Source: an uncultured Alsobacter sp. | GTDB taxonomy: Bacteria; Pseudomonadota; Alphaproteobacteria; Rhizobiales; Beijerinckiaceae | Assembly: GCF_945952055.1 (NCBI RefSeq) | Contig: NZ_CAMFHB010000009.1 | Span: 104,922 to 168,921, forward strand | Direction: 5' to 3' | DNA: 64,000 bases | Shown here: positions 18,362-26,817 of the stretch, piece after piece | How the letters are laid out: each line of letters begins with the position of its first letter | How positions within the stretch are numbered: position 1 is the stretch's first letter | Position numbers and translations under genes: made by a program | The notes under the pieces: generated by a model | Databases searched by the model: none | The model's input: only the letters and a program-made list of their open reading frames with translations | Told to the model about the DNA's origin: nothing

Positions 18362-18399
18362 CCCCGTCCACCATGGCGGCCCGACAATCGGAGATGGTC

Positions 18400-20298
18400 A
18401 TGCGCGCATCCGTCCACCGTCGTGCCCTTGCCACGGCCCTCGCCCTGGCTGGTGCGGCAGGGGGGGCCGGGGTGTCATCGGCCGCCGCAGCCGACTGGAG
18501 CGTGAAGCGAATCGCCCCCATCGTCGGCGGCGCGTCGCTCGGCAGCCTCGACCGCAGGTTCTCCCTCGGCTTCTCGTGCAGTCCCGACCCCAACAAGCTT
18601 GTCGTCCTCAGCCTGTTCCTGTCGGTGCCGCGCGGCTGGCAGGCCACCGAGCCGAGCATCCGTTTCATCGCCGACGGCGTGCCGATGGACCTGGAGATGA
18701 GCCCCTCCGAGGACGGGGTGACGATCAGCGACGCACTGTACGGCAACAGCATCGGCGTCACGCGGGAGCTCGCCCGGACGCTGATGTCGGCGCGCACCAT
18801 TGCCGTCGAGGGGCCGCGGCAGAAGGGGCGCATTCCGTCCACGACTTCCTTCGAGGCGGCGGGGACGCCCCAGGCCCATGCCGCGCTGGACGGCCTGTGT
18901 TCGAGCCTCGGGCCATGGGCGACGGCGACCTCCGCCGCGGCGCCGATCGCGTCGTCACCCCCATCGCCGTCCGGGCAGGCCCCGGCCGCTCCGCCGGTCA
19001 AGGTCACGACGGGCCGCTACGTCTTCGAAGCCACGCGCAAGGAGCCGTGGAAATCGACCTGGCGCTCTCTCACCGAACAGGCGCCGCGCTGGCTCAAGAA
19101 CCAGAACGGGCCCGCCTCGCCCTCGGTCGCCGAGACGGTGGATGGCGAGACGTTCGAGCATTTCGAGATCTGCATGGCGCATGCCTGCGACGAATCGAAC
19201 GCCGAGTTCCTGTTCGCGCCGGATGGCACCCGAGGCTATGGCGTGGCCGTGGAGCGCAACGGGGCGCAGTGGATGGGCTCGCCGCCTCCCGCGGTCGCGG
19301 GCAAGCTCGCGTCCTACTTCCCGGCCGGACGCCGTCCCGCCTTGCCGTCGTTCGCGCAGGCTCCGCTTCCGGCTGCGGCGGCCCCGTCCCCCTCCGGCGC
19401 CGCCGCGCTGCCGCAGATCTCCTCCGCGCTCCAGCCGCTCCAGTCGACCCTGCAGCCGGCAACCCCCGCTCCGCTCCCGCCGGCGCCGCCGCCCGCAACG
19501 GCCGCGCCCCCGTCCACGATGGCGGCCTTGCCGCCAGCCGCGGCCGCGCCGCCGGTGGCGGACCCCGTCGCGGATCCCGCCTCGCCCGTCGCGGTCGGCG
19601 TGCGCGCGGTGCGAGCCGGATCCTCCGTCGACGGCTATGCGATCCTCCGGAAGGCCGCCGAGGAGGGCGACGCCCGGGCCATGGCCAATGTCGGGATCAT
19701 GCTGCTCTACGGAACCGGCACACCCCGCGACGAGCGGTCAGGCCTGACGTGGCTGCGCCGTGCGGCCGACGCCGGAGAGCCGTTCGGGCATCTCGGCCTG
19801 GCGATCGCCGCGAGCACCGGCCTCGGCATGAGCAAGGACCTCGACGTCGCCAAGGCCTCGATCCGCCAGATCCTGAATTCGGCGGCTGCCCCGGAGGCCC
19901 TGCCATTGCTGCTGGCGATCCCGTCGTCCGGTCTGGCGCCAGGAACGGCCTACGACCAGGTCCTGGCGGAACAGAAGCGGATCTGCGCATTGATCCGCCC
20001 GACCGGACATCGTGGCGGAACTCTGAGCTGCCAGCTGCGGGACTCCGCACCGGACTTCCAGGCCGCCGCGGCCGCAGCCCTGCGCCGGAAACCCTGGACG
20101 GCGGGGCGCTCCGTCGAAGCCCTCTATGTCCCGGATTTCTTCGCCGACCGCGACGACGTCCTGCGCAACAACCTCTCCGACGTTCACGAGCAGTCACGCG
20201 GATACGACAAGTACGACCTGAAAGCCTACCTCCGCGCCCAGGGTCTCAGCCTCGACCGCGACGCGCCGCAAGGCGCGACGGCGGCCACGCCTCAGTAG
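18400..20298 (+). CDS. Secreted Ivy-like lysozyme inhibitor fused to Sel1 repeats
   Basis: A 632-residue exported protein. A signal peptide (1-31) is cleaved near AAAADW. An N-terminal beta-rich domain (about 32-170) is unassigned. Residues 205-307 resemble Ivy (periplasmic inhibitor of C-type lysozyme), with C258-MA-H261-A-C263 in place of the Ivy CKPHDC loop. A Pro/Ala-rich linker of about 100 residues leads to Sel1-like TPR repeats at about 410-480 and a further C-terminal domain. ATG at 18400 has GGAG at 6 bases. It may protect the cell wall against lysozyme or mediate periplasmic protein contacts. The 3' end overlaps the convergent gene by 7 bases. Confidence 0.6.
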   Translation: MRASVHRRALATALALAGAAGGAGVSSAAAADWSVKRIAPIVGGASLGSLDRRFSLGFSCSPDPNKLVVLSLFLSVPRGWQATEPSIRFIADGVPMDLEMSPSEDGVTISDALYGNSIGVTRELARTLMSARTIAVEGPRQKGRIPSTTSFEAAGTPQAHAALDGLCSSLGPWATATSAAAPIASSPPSPSGQAPAAPPVKVTTGRYVFEATRKEPWKSTWRSLTEQAPRWLKNQNGPASPSVAETVDGETFEHFEICMAHACDESNAEFLFAPDGTRGYGVAVERNGAQWMGSPPPAVAGKLASYFPAGRRPALPSFAQAPLPAAAAPSPSGAAALPQISSALQPLQSTLQPATPAPLPPAPPPATAAPPSTMAALPPAAAAPPVADPVADPASPVAVGVRAVRAGSSVDGYAILRKAAEEGDARAMANVGIMLLYGTGTPRDERSGLTWLRRAADAGEPFGHLGLAIAASTGLGMSKDLDVAKASIRQILNSAAAPEALPLLLAIPSSGLAPGTAYDQVLAEQKRICALIRPTGHRGGTLSCQLRDSAPDFQAAAAAALRRKPWTAGRSVEALYVPDFFADRDDVLRNNLSDVHEQSRGYDKYDLKAYLRAQGLSLDRDAPQGATAATPQ

Positions 20299-21311
20299 CC
20301 GTGGGCGGCCTTGTACTTGAAGGCATAGGCCACCTTCCCCGGCTTCGCGTCAGAATAGGGGCGCGACACCTTCGCGAACTCGCCGGCATCCCACGGAGAC
20401 AGGCGCCCGAGGCTCTTGGCCGTCCGGCCTTCGGCCACGATGGCGTCGTCCGGCAGGGCCGAAAAGCCGTGGGTCGCGTCCTTCAGGAAGGCGAGGTAGC
20501 CGGAGACGTCCTTCAGGTCGTAGTTGGCGGCCTTGATGGTGGGGTGATCGCGCAGCCAGGCGCCGATGTAGAACTCCTGGAACGCCACGTTCGAGGGCAC
20601 CTGCCTGTAGCCCACGTCGCGGCCGAAATAGAGCACCGACCGGTACTGGTCGTTGCCGAAGTTCTTCATGCCGAGGCTCCTGGGAAGCGTCTCCGGCGCG
20701 ACCTCCTTGCCGTTGGCGTCGCGCAGCCAGGTGAGGGCATTGCGGCGCATCTCGGTCCAGAAGGCGGTTTCGTCCAGGCTGCCGAAATTGTGGGTGATCC
20801 TGACACGGACGACGAGATCCGGCCCGCCGTCCGGCGTCTCCATGAACGAGGTGAAGGTGTGGTGGCCGTCGGTGAGGTAGAGCTGCCCGGCGGGACCGAC
20901 GACGGCCGTCTTCATCGGCTCGATGGAGGCCTTCGTCTCGCTGCCCTTGCCGAGTTCGCAGCGGAAGCTCGACGGGTCGCCGAGCTTCGCGTCCGGTTTC
21001 GCCGACACGGCGGCGACGTAGCCGCTCGACTCGCACCAGTCGTCGAAGCGCTTGTTGATCTTGTCCTTGCCGAACTCGAAGCGACCCAGCCGGTAGTACA
21101 GTTCGTCGAAGCCGAGCGACGGCTGTGTCGGCCGCAGGTCGGCCAGCTTCACCTCCACGAGCTGCTCGGGCGTGTAGCCGCAGTGGACCTTGGCGGCGGG
21201 CGTGGCGGCCGTGGCGGCGCAGGCCTCGGCCCGTGCGGCGTCGGGCGCGAGGATCCCCGCGACGCAGGCGGAGGCCAGGAGCAGGCAGGCGAGGGACATC
21301 GGGCGCGACAT
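20292..21311 (-). CDS. Secreted ParB/Srx-fold protein (ParBc_2-like)
   Basis: A 339-residue protein with a signal peptide ending about residue 28 (DAARA-EA). Residues 45-180 resemble the ParB/sulfiredoxin N-terminal fold, with VKLADLRPTQPSLGF and the catalytic-loop-like LYLTDGHHTFTSF. Such exported ParB-like proteins are listed as putative nucleases; ParB-fold CTP or ATP use outside the cytoplasm would be surprising, and the real role is unknown. The start at 21311 has GGGAG upstream. Confidence 0.65.
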   Translation of the reverse strand: MSRPMSLACLLLASACVAGILAPDAARAEACAATAATPAAKVHCGYTPEQLVEVKLADLRPTQPSLGFDELYYRLGRFEFGKDKINKRFDDWCESSGYVAAVSAKPDAKLGDPSSFRCELGKGSETKASIEPMKTAVVGPAGQLYLTDGHHTFTSFMETPDGGPDLVVRVRITHNFGSLDETAFWTEMRRNALTWLRDANGKEVAPETLPRSLGMKNFGNDQYRSVLYFGRDVGYRQVPSNVAFQEFYIGAWLRDHPTIKAANYDLKDVSGYLAFLKDATHGFSALPDDAIVAEGRTAKSLGRLSPWDAGEFAKVSRPYSDAKPGKVAYAFKYKAAHGY

Positions 21312-21408
21312 GATGGAACTCCCTGGGCTGGGACGCGTGTGGCGCTTGGGGTATCGTGGCCTCGCGACGCTTCCATGACGCAGGCGCTGGAGCCTACCAG
21401 ATCCGCCC

Positions 21409-21777
21409 ATGACGATCCTCTCCCTCGATCACGTCCAGCTCGCCATGCCGCCCGGCCGCGAGGCCGAGGCCCGCGCCTTCTATGCCGGCACGCTCGGCCT
21501 TGCCGAAGTGGCCAAGCCGGCCACCCTGGCCGCGCGCGGCGGCTGCTGGTTCGAGAGCGGCGGCGTGAAGGTTCACCTGGGGGTCGAGGAGAGCTTCGCT
21601 CCGGCGCGCAAGGCCCACCCGGCCTTCCTCGTCGCCGACCTCGAGGCCTTCAAGCGCCGGCTGGCCGATGCCGGCATCCCCACCCGGGACGACGAGCCGT
21701 TGCCCGGCTACGCGCGGACCTTTGTGTCGGATCCCTTCGGCAACCGCATCGAGCTGATGCAGCGCGTCGCAGCCTGA
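21409..21777 (+). CDS. VOC (glyoxalase/bleomycin-resistance fold) protein
   Basis: A 122-residue vicinal-oxygen-chelate protein with paired beta-alpha-beta-beta-beta modules. H8 (LDHVQLAMP), H56 (VKVHLGV) and the C-terminal glutamate in DPFGNRIELMQ fit metal ligands. The frame is intact and starts directly. It could be a glyoxalase-like isomerase, dioxygenase or resistance protein; nothing nearby decides. Confidence 0.8.
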   Translation: MTILSLDHVQLAMPPGREAEARAFYAGTLGLAEVAKPATLAARGGCWFESGGVKVHLGVEESFAPARKAHPAFLVADLEAFKRRLADAGIPTRDDEPLPGYARTFVSDPFGNRIELMQRVAA

Positions 21778-21903
21778 CCGCGCACCGCGGGGCCCGCGCC
21801 TCGGCGCGATGATGCCTGCCGATTGCACCGGTACGGCCGCGCGGTACAGTCTCGCCGGCCGCGAGGTCGGCCGTGTTTCCCCCTCACGTCCTGGAGGTTC
21901 TTC

Positions 21904-22287
21904 TTGATCTTGTCACGACGGCGCGTCGGTGCCGCATTGCTGCTCATGGGCCTGTCCGGCGGCGTGGCTCTCGCCCAGGGCAAGGCCGGTCGCGTTGTCG
22001 ACTTCGGCATCAGCGAGGGAAAGATCTTCGGCCCCGGTCTCGACACGCAAGCGAAAGGCGGGCCGACGTTGCGGCTGCGCCAGAGCGAACGCGTGGAACT
22101 GCGCTGGACGAGCGACCGCGCGGTGGTCGTCCACATCCACAGCCATGGCATCGAGGCCAACGTGCCCGCGGGGCGGCCCACCTCCATCGTTTTCGAGGCC
22201 CGTGCCGCCGGCCGGTTCCCCGTCGAGCGGCACGACGTGGTCGGCCGCCACGTCACCCTGCTCTACATCGAGGTCATGCCCCGATGA
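21904..22287 (+). CDS. Small periplasmic cupredoxin-like protein
   Basis: A 127-residue protein if translation begins at TTG 21904, which has GGAGG 6 bases upstream; no ATG fits. A signal peptide (RRRVGAALLLMGLSGGVALAQ) precedes a beta-rich domain with LRLRQSERVELRWTSDRAVVVHIHSHGIEANVPAG, the pattern of cupredoxin-like proteins. The histidines HIHSHG could bind copper, but the usual Cys-His-Met set is incomplete. Its stop overlaps the ATG of the next gene (ATGA), so the two are coupled. Confidence 0.6.
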   Translation: MILSRRRVGAALLLMGLSGGVALAQGKAGRVVDFGISEGKIFGPGLDTQAKGGPTLRLRQSERVELRWTSDRAVVVHIHSHGIEANVPAGRPTSIVFEARAAGRFPVERHDVVGRHVTLLYIEVMPR

Positions 22288-23699
22288 TCCATGGCGCCGC
22301 CGCGGCGATCGTCGTCGCGGCGCTGTGGCCGCGGGCGGCCTGGGCCCATGCCTTCGCGCAGCGCTACGACCTGCCGTTGCCGCTGTGGCACTACCTGGCA
22401 GGGGCCGGCGCGGCGGTCGCCCTGTCTTTCGTCGCCACGTCGCGCATCCGTGTCCATGGCCAGCTCGAACGCAGCGTGCCGATCGCGGTCGTGCCCCGGG
22501 CCCTCGTCCGGCCCCTGCGGGCGCTCGCGCGGGGCATCGGCGTGGCGGCCCTCGTGCTGCTGGTGGCGGTCGGCCTCCTCGCGGACCAGGGCGATTGGGA
22601 CAGCAACCTGCTGCCGGTCGCCGTCTGGGTGCTGTGGTGGGTGGGCCTCACGCTGGCGACGATGCTGCTGGGACCCGTCTGGCGCCTCGTCGACCCGTGG
22701 CAGGCCATCGCCGCCCACGCGATCGGCCGCCGTGCGGCCAGGCGGCCGGGCCGTCTTGCCCGCGCCGGGTGCTGGCCGGCCGTCGCGCTGTTCCTCTGCT
22801 TCACCTTCGCCGAACTCGTGTGGACCGAGAACGCGGTGCCGTGGAAGCTGGCGACCGCGGTGATCGCGTGGTCGGTCCTGGCCCTGGCCGGCATGGCCCG
22901 GTGGGGCCGTGCCGCGTGGCGCCGGCACTGCGATCCCTTCGACCGCTTCTTCGGTCTCGTGGCGCGCGTCTCTCCTCTCGCCTGGCAGGAGACCGCCGGC
23001 GGAATGGCGCTGCGGCTGCGCTGGCCGGGTGCCGGACTGCTGAATGCGGGGCGCGCCGCCACCCCTTCGCAGGTCGCCTTCATCCTCGTCATGATCGCGA
23101 CCGTGAGCTTCGACGGTCTCTCCGAGACCCCCTTGTGGGAGGCGGTGACCGGCGAGGCGCTGGCGCTCCTCTACGGCGCGGGTGTCGTGGCCCGCTGGGG
23201 CTACGGCGCGGCCGGCGCGCTCATCAAGTCCACGGGACTGCTCGCCGTGCCGCTCGGCTTCGCCGCGCTCTACCTCCTGGCCTGCGTGGGGACGGCGCGC
23301 ATCGGGCGGGAGGCGTCCGGGACGGCGGCGCGCCGCTTCGCGCTCAGTCTCGTTCCCATCGCGGTGGCCTACCACCTGGCCCACTATCTCTCCTACGTCC
23401 TGGTCCAGGGCCAGGCGGCGCTTCCCCTGCTGTCGGATCCCTTCGCGCTCGGCTGGGACCTCTTCGGCACCCGGGGCCGCGAGATCGACATCGGCGTCAT
23501 CGACATGCGGACGGTGTGGCTCGTCGCCGTCCTCGCCATCGTCGCGGGGCATGTCGTCGCGGTGGTCCTGGCGCATGCCGAGGCGTCGAGGGCCTATGGC
23601 GAGAGAGCGCAGGCCAGCCAGATCCCCATGCTCGTCCTCATGGTCGGCTACACCATGCTGAGCCTCTGGATTCTGGCGCAGCCCATCGTCAATCTATGA
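22284..23699 (+). CDS. Polytopic membrane protein, unknown function
   Basis: A 471-residue integral membrane protein with about ten to twelve hydrophobic helices, starting with a signal-like segment ending AWAHAF. Histidines occur in several helices (WHYLAG, YHLAHYLSY, GHVVAV). Similar proteins are sometimes labelled fenitrothion hydrolase in databases, without good evidence for the activity. It is coupled by a 4-base overlap to the cupredoxin-like gene, suggesting a copper- or redox-related membrane function, which I cannot show. Confidence 0.65.
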   Translation: MIHGAAAAIVVAALWPRAAWAHAFAQRYDLPLPLWHYLAGAGAAVALSFVATSRIRVHGQLERSVPIAVVPRALVRPLRALARGIGVAALVLLVAVGLLADQGDWDSNLLPVAVWVLWWVGLTLATMLLGPVWRLVDPWQAIAAHAIGRRAARRPGRLARAGCWPAVALFLCFTFAELVWTENAVPWKLATAVIAWSVLALAGMARWGRAAWRRHCDPFDRFFGLVARVSPLAWQETAGGMALRLRWPGAGLLNAGRAATPSQVAFILVMIATVSFDGLSETPLWEAVTGEALALLYGAGVVARWGYGAAGALIKSTGLLAVPLGFAALYLLACVGTARIGREASGTAARRFALSLVPIAVAYHLAHYLSYVLVQGQAALPLLSDPFALGWDLFGTRGREIDIGVIDMRTVWLVAVLAIVAGHVVAVVLAHAEASRAYGERAQASQIPMLVLMVGYTMLSLWILAQPIVNL

Positions 23700-23730
23700 G
23701 TCCCGTGCCGCGACGACCGGAGCAGCAGCC

Positions 23731-24717
23731 ATGACGACGTTTCGCGCCCGCCTTGCCGGCCTCCTCGGGCTCACCGTCCTCGCCTGCGGGCCGGCGGTCG
23801 CCCAGACGGCCGATCCCGCTCCCGGCGCCTGGGGGCAGAAGGCCCCGATGCTGGACGCCAATTCCGAGTTCACGCTGGCCTCCACCGGCGGCCGGATCTA
23901 CGTGCTCGGCGGGTACCCGAAAGGGCGGGTGAGCGTGAAGACCGTGCAGGTCTACGACATCGCCACGGACAGCTGGACGCGCGGACCGGATCTGCCCGAG
24001 GTGAACAACCACGGGATGGCGGCGGCCCATGACGGGGTCGTCTACCTCTTCGGCGGGCAGACCGACCCCGACACCGCCTATGTCGACACGGTCTACGCCC
24101 TCGACACCAGGCAGGGCGCCGCCGCGCGCTGGGTCGAGAAGGCCCGCATGCCCACGCGGCGCAGCGCCGGCGCCGCCGTGGTGCACGAGGGCAAGATCTA
24201 CGTGGTGGCGGGCCGCCCGCCGCGCGGCACCGACTTCGCGGTCTACGACCCGGCCCGGGACAGCTGGGAAACGCTCCCGCCCCTGCCCAGCCAGCGCAAC
24301 CACATTGCCGTCGAGCTCATCGCCGGCAAGATCCACGTGTTCGGCGGCCGTCTCGGCGGAGGCTTCCAGTCGGACAAGACGGCGGCCCACGAGGTGTTCG
24401 ACCCCGCGACGAAGACCTGGGGCGTCGCCGCGCCGATGCTGCGGCCGCGCAGCGGCATCAACAGCGTCACCGCCTTCGGATGCGTGCACGTGTGGGGCGG
24501 CGAGGAAAGCGCCGGCGTGTTCCCCGACCACGACGTCTACGACCCGCGCAAGGATGCCTGGACCAAGTTGCCCAACATGGCGATCCCGATCCACGGCGTC
24601 ACCGGCGCGACCTTCGCCAACGGTCTCATCTACGTCACGGGCGGAGGCACGCAGGTCGGCGGCAACAGTGGCAGCACCCTCAACCAGGTCTATCGGCCGG
24701 CGATGACGTGCCAGTAG
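23731..24717 (+). CDS. Secreted kelch-repeat beta-propeller protein
   Basis: A 328-residue exported protein with a signal peptide ending VAQ near residue 24 and five or six kelch blades (GGRIYVLGG, DGVVYLFGG, EGKIYVVAG, AGKIHVFGG, FGCVHVWGG, NGLIYVTGG). Propellers of this kind bind ligands or act as oxidases or epimerases; no active-site set is evident. It stands 31 bases after the membrane-protein gene and may be in the same transcript. Confidence 0.85.
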   Translation: MTTFRARLAGLLGLTVLACGPAVAQTADPAPGAWGQKAPMLDANSEFTLASTGGRIYVLGGYPKGRVSVKTVQVYDIATDSWTRGPDLPEVNNHGMAAAHDGVVYLFGGQTDPDTAYVDTVYALDTRQGAAARWVEKARMPTRRSAGAAVVHEGKIYVVAGRPPRGTDFAVYDPARDSWETLPPLPSQRNHIAVELIAGKIHVFGGRLGGGFQSDKTAAHEVFDPATKTWGVAAPMLRPRSGINSVTAFGCVHVWGGEESAGVFPDHDVYDPRKDAWTKLPNMAIPIHGVTGATFANGLIYVTGGGTQVGGNSGSTLNQVYRPAMTCQ

Positions 24718-24727
24718 CGCCGAGCGA

Positions 24728-25102
24728 TCAGGGCTCCTCCGCCCAGAACGTGCCGCGATGCGTGTCGTCGGGCTCCCACCGCAGGTCGGGTCGCAGGGTC
24801 AGCCGCCTGCCGTCCTGGAGGGTCAGTCCTTCCGCGGACAGTCTGGCGACCTGGACGATCTGGCGCGCGGTGCGACGGTCGGCCTTTCCGAAGTCGCCGT
24901 CGGCGGGGATCACCCGGTGCCACGGCACGAGCTCGGCTTCCTCCGGTGCCAGCTGCGACAGCATGTAGGCGACGTGCCGCGCGGGGATGTTGAGGGCCTC
25001 GCCCATCTGGGCCGCTTCCACGACGCGCCCCTCGGGGATACGGCGGACGCCGTCGAGCAGGGCCCGGCGCATGCGGGCGAAGGCAGGAGATCCCCGGCTC
25101 AT
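24728..25102 (-). CDS. Alkyltransferase-like (ATL) DNA-repair protein
   Basis: A 124-residue homologue of the DNA-binding domain of O6-methylguanine methyltransferase. The acceptor cysteine motif PCHR is replaced by P60-W61-H62-R63, which defines ATL proteins: they bind O6-alkylguanine without repairing it and pass the lesion to nucleotide excision repair. The winged-helix recognition region IPEGRVVEAAQMGEALNIPARHV is intact. ATG at 25102 has GGAGGA upstream. Confidence 0.85.
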   Translation of the reverse strand: MSRGSPAFARMRRALLDGVRRIPEGRVVEAAQMGEALNIPARHVAYMLSQLAPEEAELVPWHRVIPADGDFGKADRRTARQIVQVARLSAEGLTLQDGRRLTLRPDLRWEPDDTHRGTFWAEEP

Positions 25103-25163
25103 GGAGATCCTCCGTCGACGGTCCGGCGAAGGAGACGGCCGGCGGGACGGGCGGACCCGCCCA

Positions 25164-25715
25164 TCAGACCCGCTCCAGCCGCACATGCGGTTCCGGCGGA
25201 AGGACGACCCGGATCGGATCGTCGGCTCGAACCTCGCCACCCTCGAGAACCACGGCCATGATGCCGGCCTTGCGGACGAGGTTGCCCGCCGCGTCGCGAT
25301 CGAGCACGGCCGAGAGCAGGCCACCCTGGAAACCGTCGATCTGGCTGCAGGGGTTGCGCAGGCCGGTGACCTCGATCACCGCGGCAGGGCCCAGATGGAG
25401 GCGGGTGCCCCGCGGCAGGGCGAGGATGTCGAGCCCGCGCGTCGTGACGTTCTCGCCCATCTCGCCCGGCAGCACCCGGAACCCCTTGGCGGCGAGTTCG
25501 TCGAACAGCTCGGCATGGATGAGATGGACCTGCCGCAGGTTCGGCTGCGTCGGATCGACGGCCACCCGCGATCGGTGCTTCACCGTGGCCCCGCAGTGGG
25601 CGTCGCCCTCGACGCCGAGCCCCGCGAGAAGCCGGATCGTCGCGTCGGCCGACTTGCTGAAGCCGTGGACGGGGCTGCGGCTGACGGCGGTCACGGTGGG
25701 GGAATGCTGGCTCAT
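25164..25715 (-). CDS. MOSC-domain protein
   Basis: A 183-residue protein made of one MOSC domain, the beta-barrel found at the C-terminus of molybdenum cofactor sulfurases. The likely sulfur-carrying cysteine lies in GLRNPCSQID. Related single-domain proteins act in molybdenum enzyme maturation or in detoxifying N-hydroxylated compounds. A cofactor role for the molybdenum hydroxylase at 6.9-9.6 kb is possible but distant. ATG at 25715 is the first reasonable start. Confidence 0.82.
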   Translation of the reverse strand: MSQHSPTVTAVSRSPVHGFSKSADATIRLLAGLGVEGDAHCGATVKHRSRVAVDPTQPNLRQVHLIHAELFDELAAKGFRVLPGEMGENVTTRGLDILALPRGTRLHLGPAAVIEVTGLRNPCSQIDGFQGGLLSAVLDRDAAGNLVRKAGIMAVVLEGGEVRADDPIRVVLPPEPHVRLERV

Positions 25716-25870
25716 GTCTGCTCCGGCGGTCCTTTTCCTTTCTCCTAGCGCATGCGGCCGGGAGCGGGAAATCGGCGGCGGGCCCCTGGCTGCGCGGGCC
25801 GTGGGCCGCAAACAGGACACGATGATCGGACAGCTTTCGCAGCGCCGTGGGGCCAGGGGAGACCGTCGCG

Positions 25871-26356
25871 ATGGATGCACCCGCAATCAGGCGGCTCGGG
25901 CCGCAGGACATCGCGCCCATGCGGTCTCTCAATGCGCTCTTCGCCCGCGTCTTCGACGACGCCGCGTCCTACGCGTCGAACCTGCCCGAGGCCTCGCACC
26001 TCGCCCGCATCCTGGCCCGGGACCACGTCATCGCCCTGGTGGCGAGCGTGGGCGACACGGTGGTGGGAGGCCTCGTCGCCTATCGGCTCGACAAGCTGGA
26101 GCAGGCGCGCAGCGAGGTTTATCTGTACGATCTCGCGGTCGAGGCCGAGCATCGCCGGCGCGGCATCGCAACCGCGCTGATCGAGCACCTCGTGGCGATC
26201 GCGGCAGCGCAGGGAGCCTGGGTGGTGTATGTCCAGGCCGACCATGGCGACGACCCCGCCGTGGCGCTCTACGAAAAGCTCGGGGCGAGGGAGGACGTCA
26301 TGCATTTCGACATTCCGGTGCGCCGCGCGCCTGCCGGGCAGGAGACGGCGCGTTGA
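25871..26356 (+). CDS. AAC(3)-I-like GNAT acetyltransferase
   Basis: A 161-residue GNAT enzyme closely resembling the aminoglycoside 3-N-acetyltransferase AAC(3)-I family. The stretches RSEVYLYDLAVEAEHRRRGI, VYVQADHGDDPAVALYEKLG and EDVMHFDI nearly repeat the resistance enzymes' sequence; HRRRGIATAL binds acetyl-CoA. ATG at 25871 follows GGGGAGA. It sits in ordinary chromosomal context with no integron or transposon, so it is probably an environmental relative whose real substrate may or may not be an aminoglycoside. The stop overlaps the next gene by 4 bases. Confidence 0.8.
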   Translation: MDAPAIRRLGPQDIAPMRSLNALFARVFDDAASYASNLPEASHLARILARDHVIALVASVGDTVVGGLVAYRLDKLEQARSEVYLYDLAVEAEHRRRGIATALIEHLVAIAAAQGAWVVYVQADHGDDPAVALYEKLGAREDVMHFDIPVRRAPAGQETAR

Positions 26357-26799
26357 TCCGCAGAGCGGTCCACGCCGACGTACCCCGCATCCGGGAGATC
26401 CGCGCGGCCGTGCGGGAGAACCGGCTGCGCGATCCGTCGCGGGTCACGCTCGAGGACATCCTCTGGTTCGTCGACAATCCTGGCATTCATCTGTGGGTTG
26501 AAGCGGGAGAGGTGCTCGGCTTCTCGGCCGCCGATCCCCGCGACGGGAACGTTTGGGCCCTGTTCGTCGATCCTGACCACGAGGGGCGAGGCATCGGCCG
26601 CGCGCTCCTGGAACGGGCCATCGCCGTGCTCCGCGACGCGGGCTGCCGCCGGGCCTGGCTGACGACCGGAAACGGCACGCGCGCGGAACGGCTCTACCTG
26701 CGCTCCGGCTTCGTCATGACGGGCGTCGCCGACGGCGAACTCGTGCTCGTGCGCGAGATCGGCGACGAGGCGCGGACCGCGGCTTCGCCCGGGTCCTGA
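26353..26799 (+). CDS. GNAT-family N-acetyltransferase
   Basis: A 148-residue GNAT protein starting at TTG 26353, whose TTGA overlaps the preceding stop. The acetyl-CoA loop is DPDHEGRGIGRALLERAI, followed by NGTRAERLYLRSGFVMTGV. Substrate is unknown. Coupling to the AAC(3)-I-like gene suggests a tandem acetyltransferase unit. Confidence 0.8.
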   Translation: MIRRAVHADVPRIREIRAAVRENRLRDPSRVTLEDILWFVDNPGIHLWVEAGEVLGFSAADPRDGNVWALFVDPDHEGRGIGRALLERAIAVLRDAGCRRAWLTTGNGTRAERLYLRSGFVMTGVADGELVLVREIGDEARTAASPGS

Positions 26800-26817
26800 A
26801 CCGGCCGATCGAACCGG

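Noticed and set aside
18345..21812. 1155-codon open frame on the plus strand
   Set aside because: It runs across an Ivy-Sel1 gene, a minus-strand gene and a VOC gene in a wrong frame; low-complexity Arg/Pro/Ala sequence with no domain.
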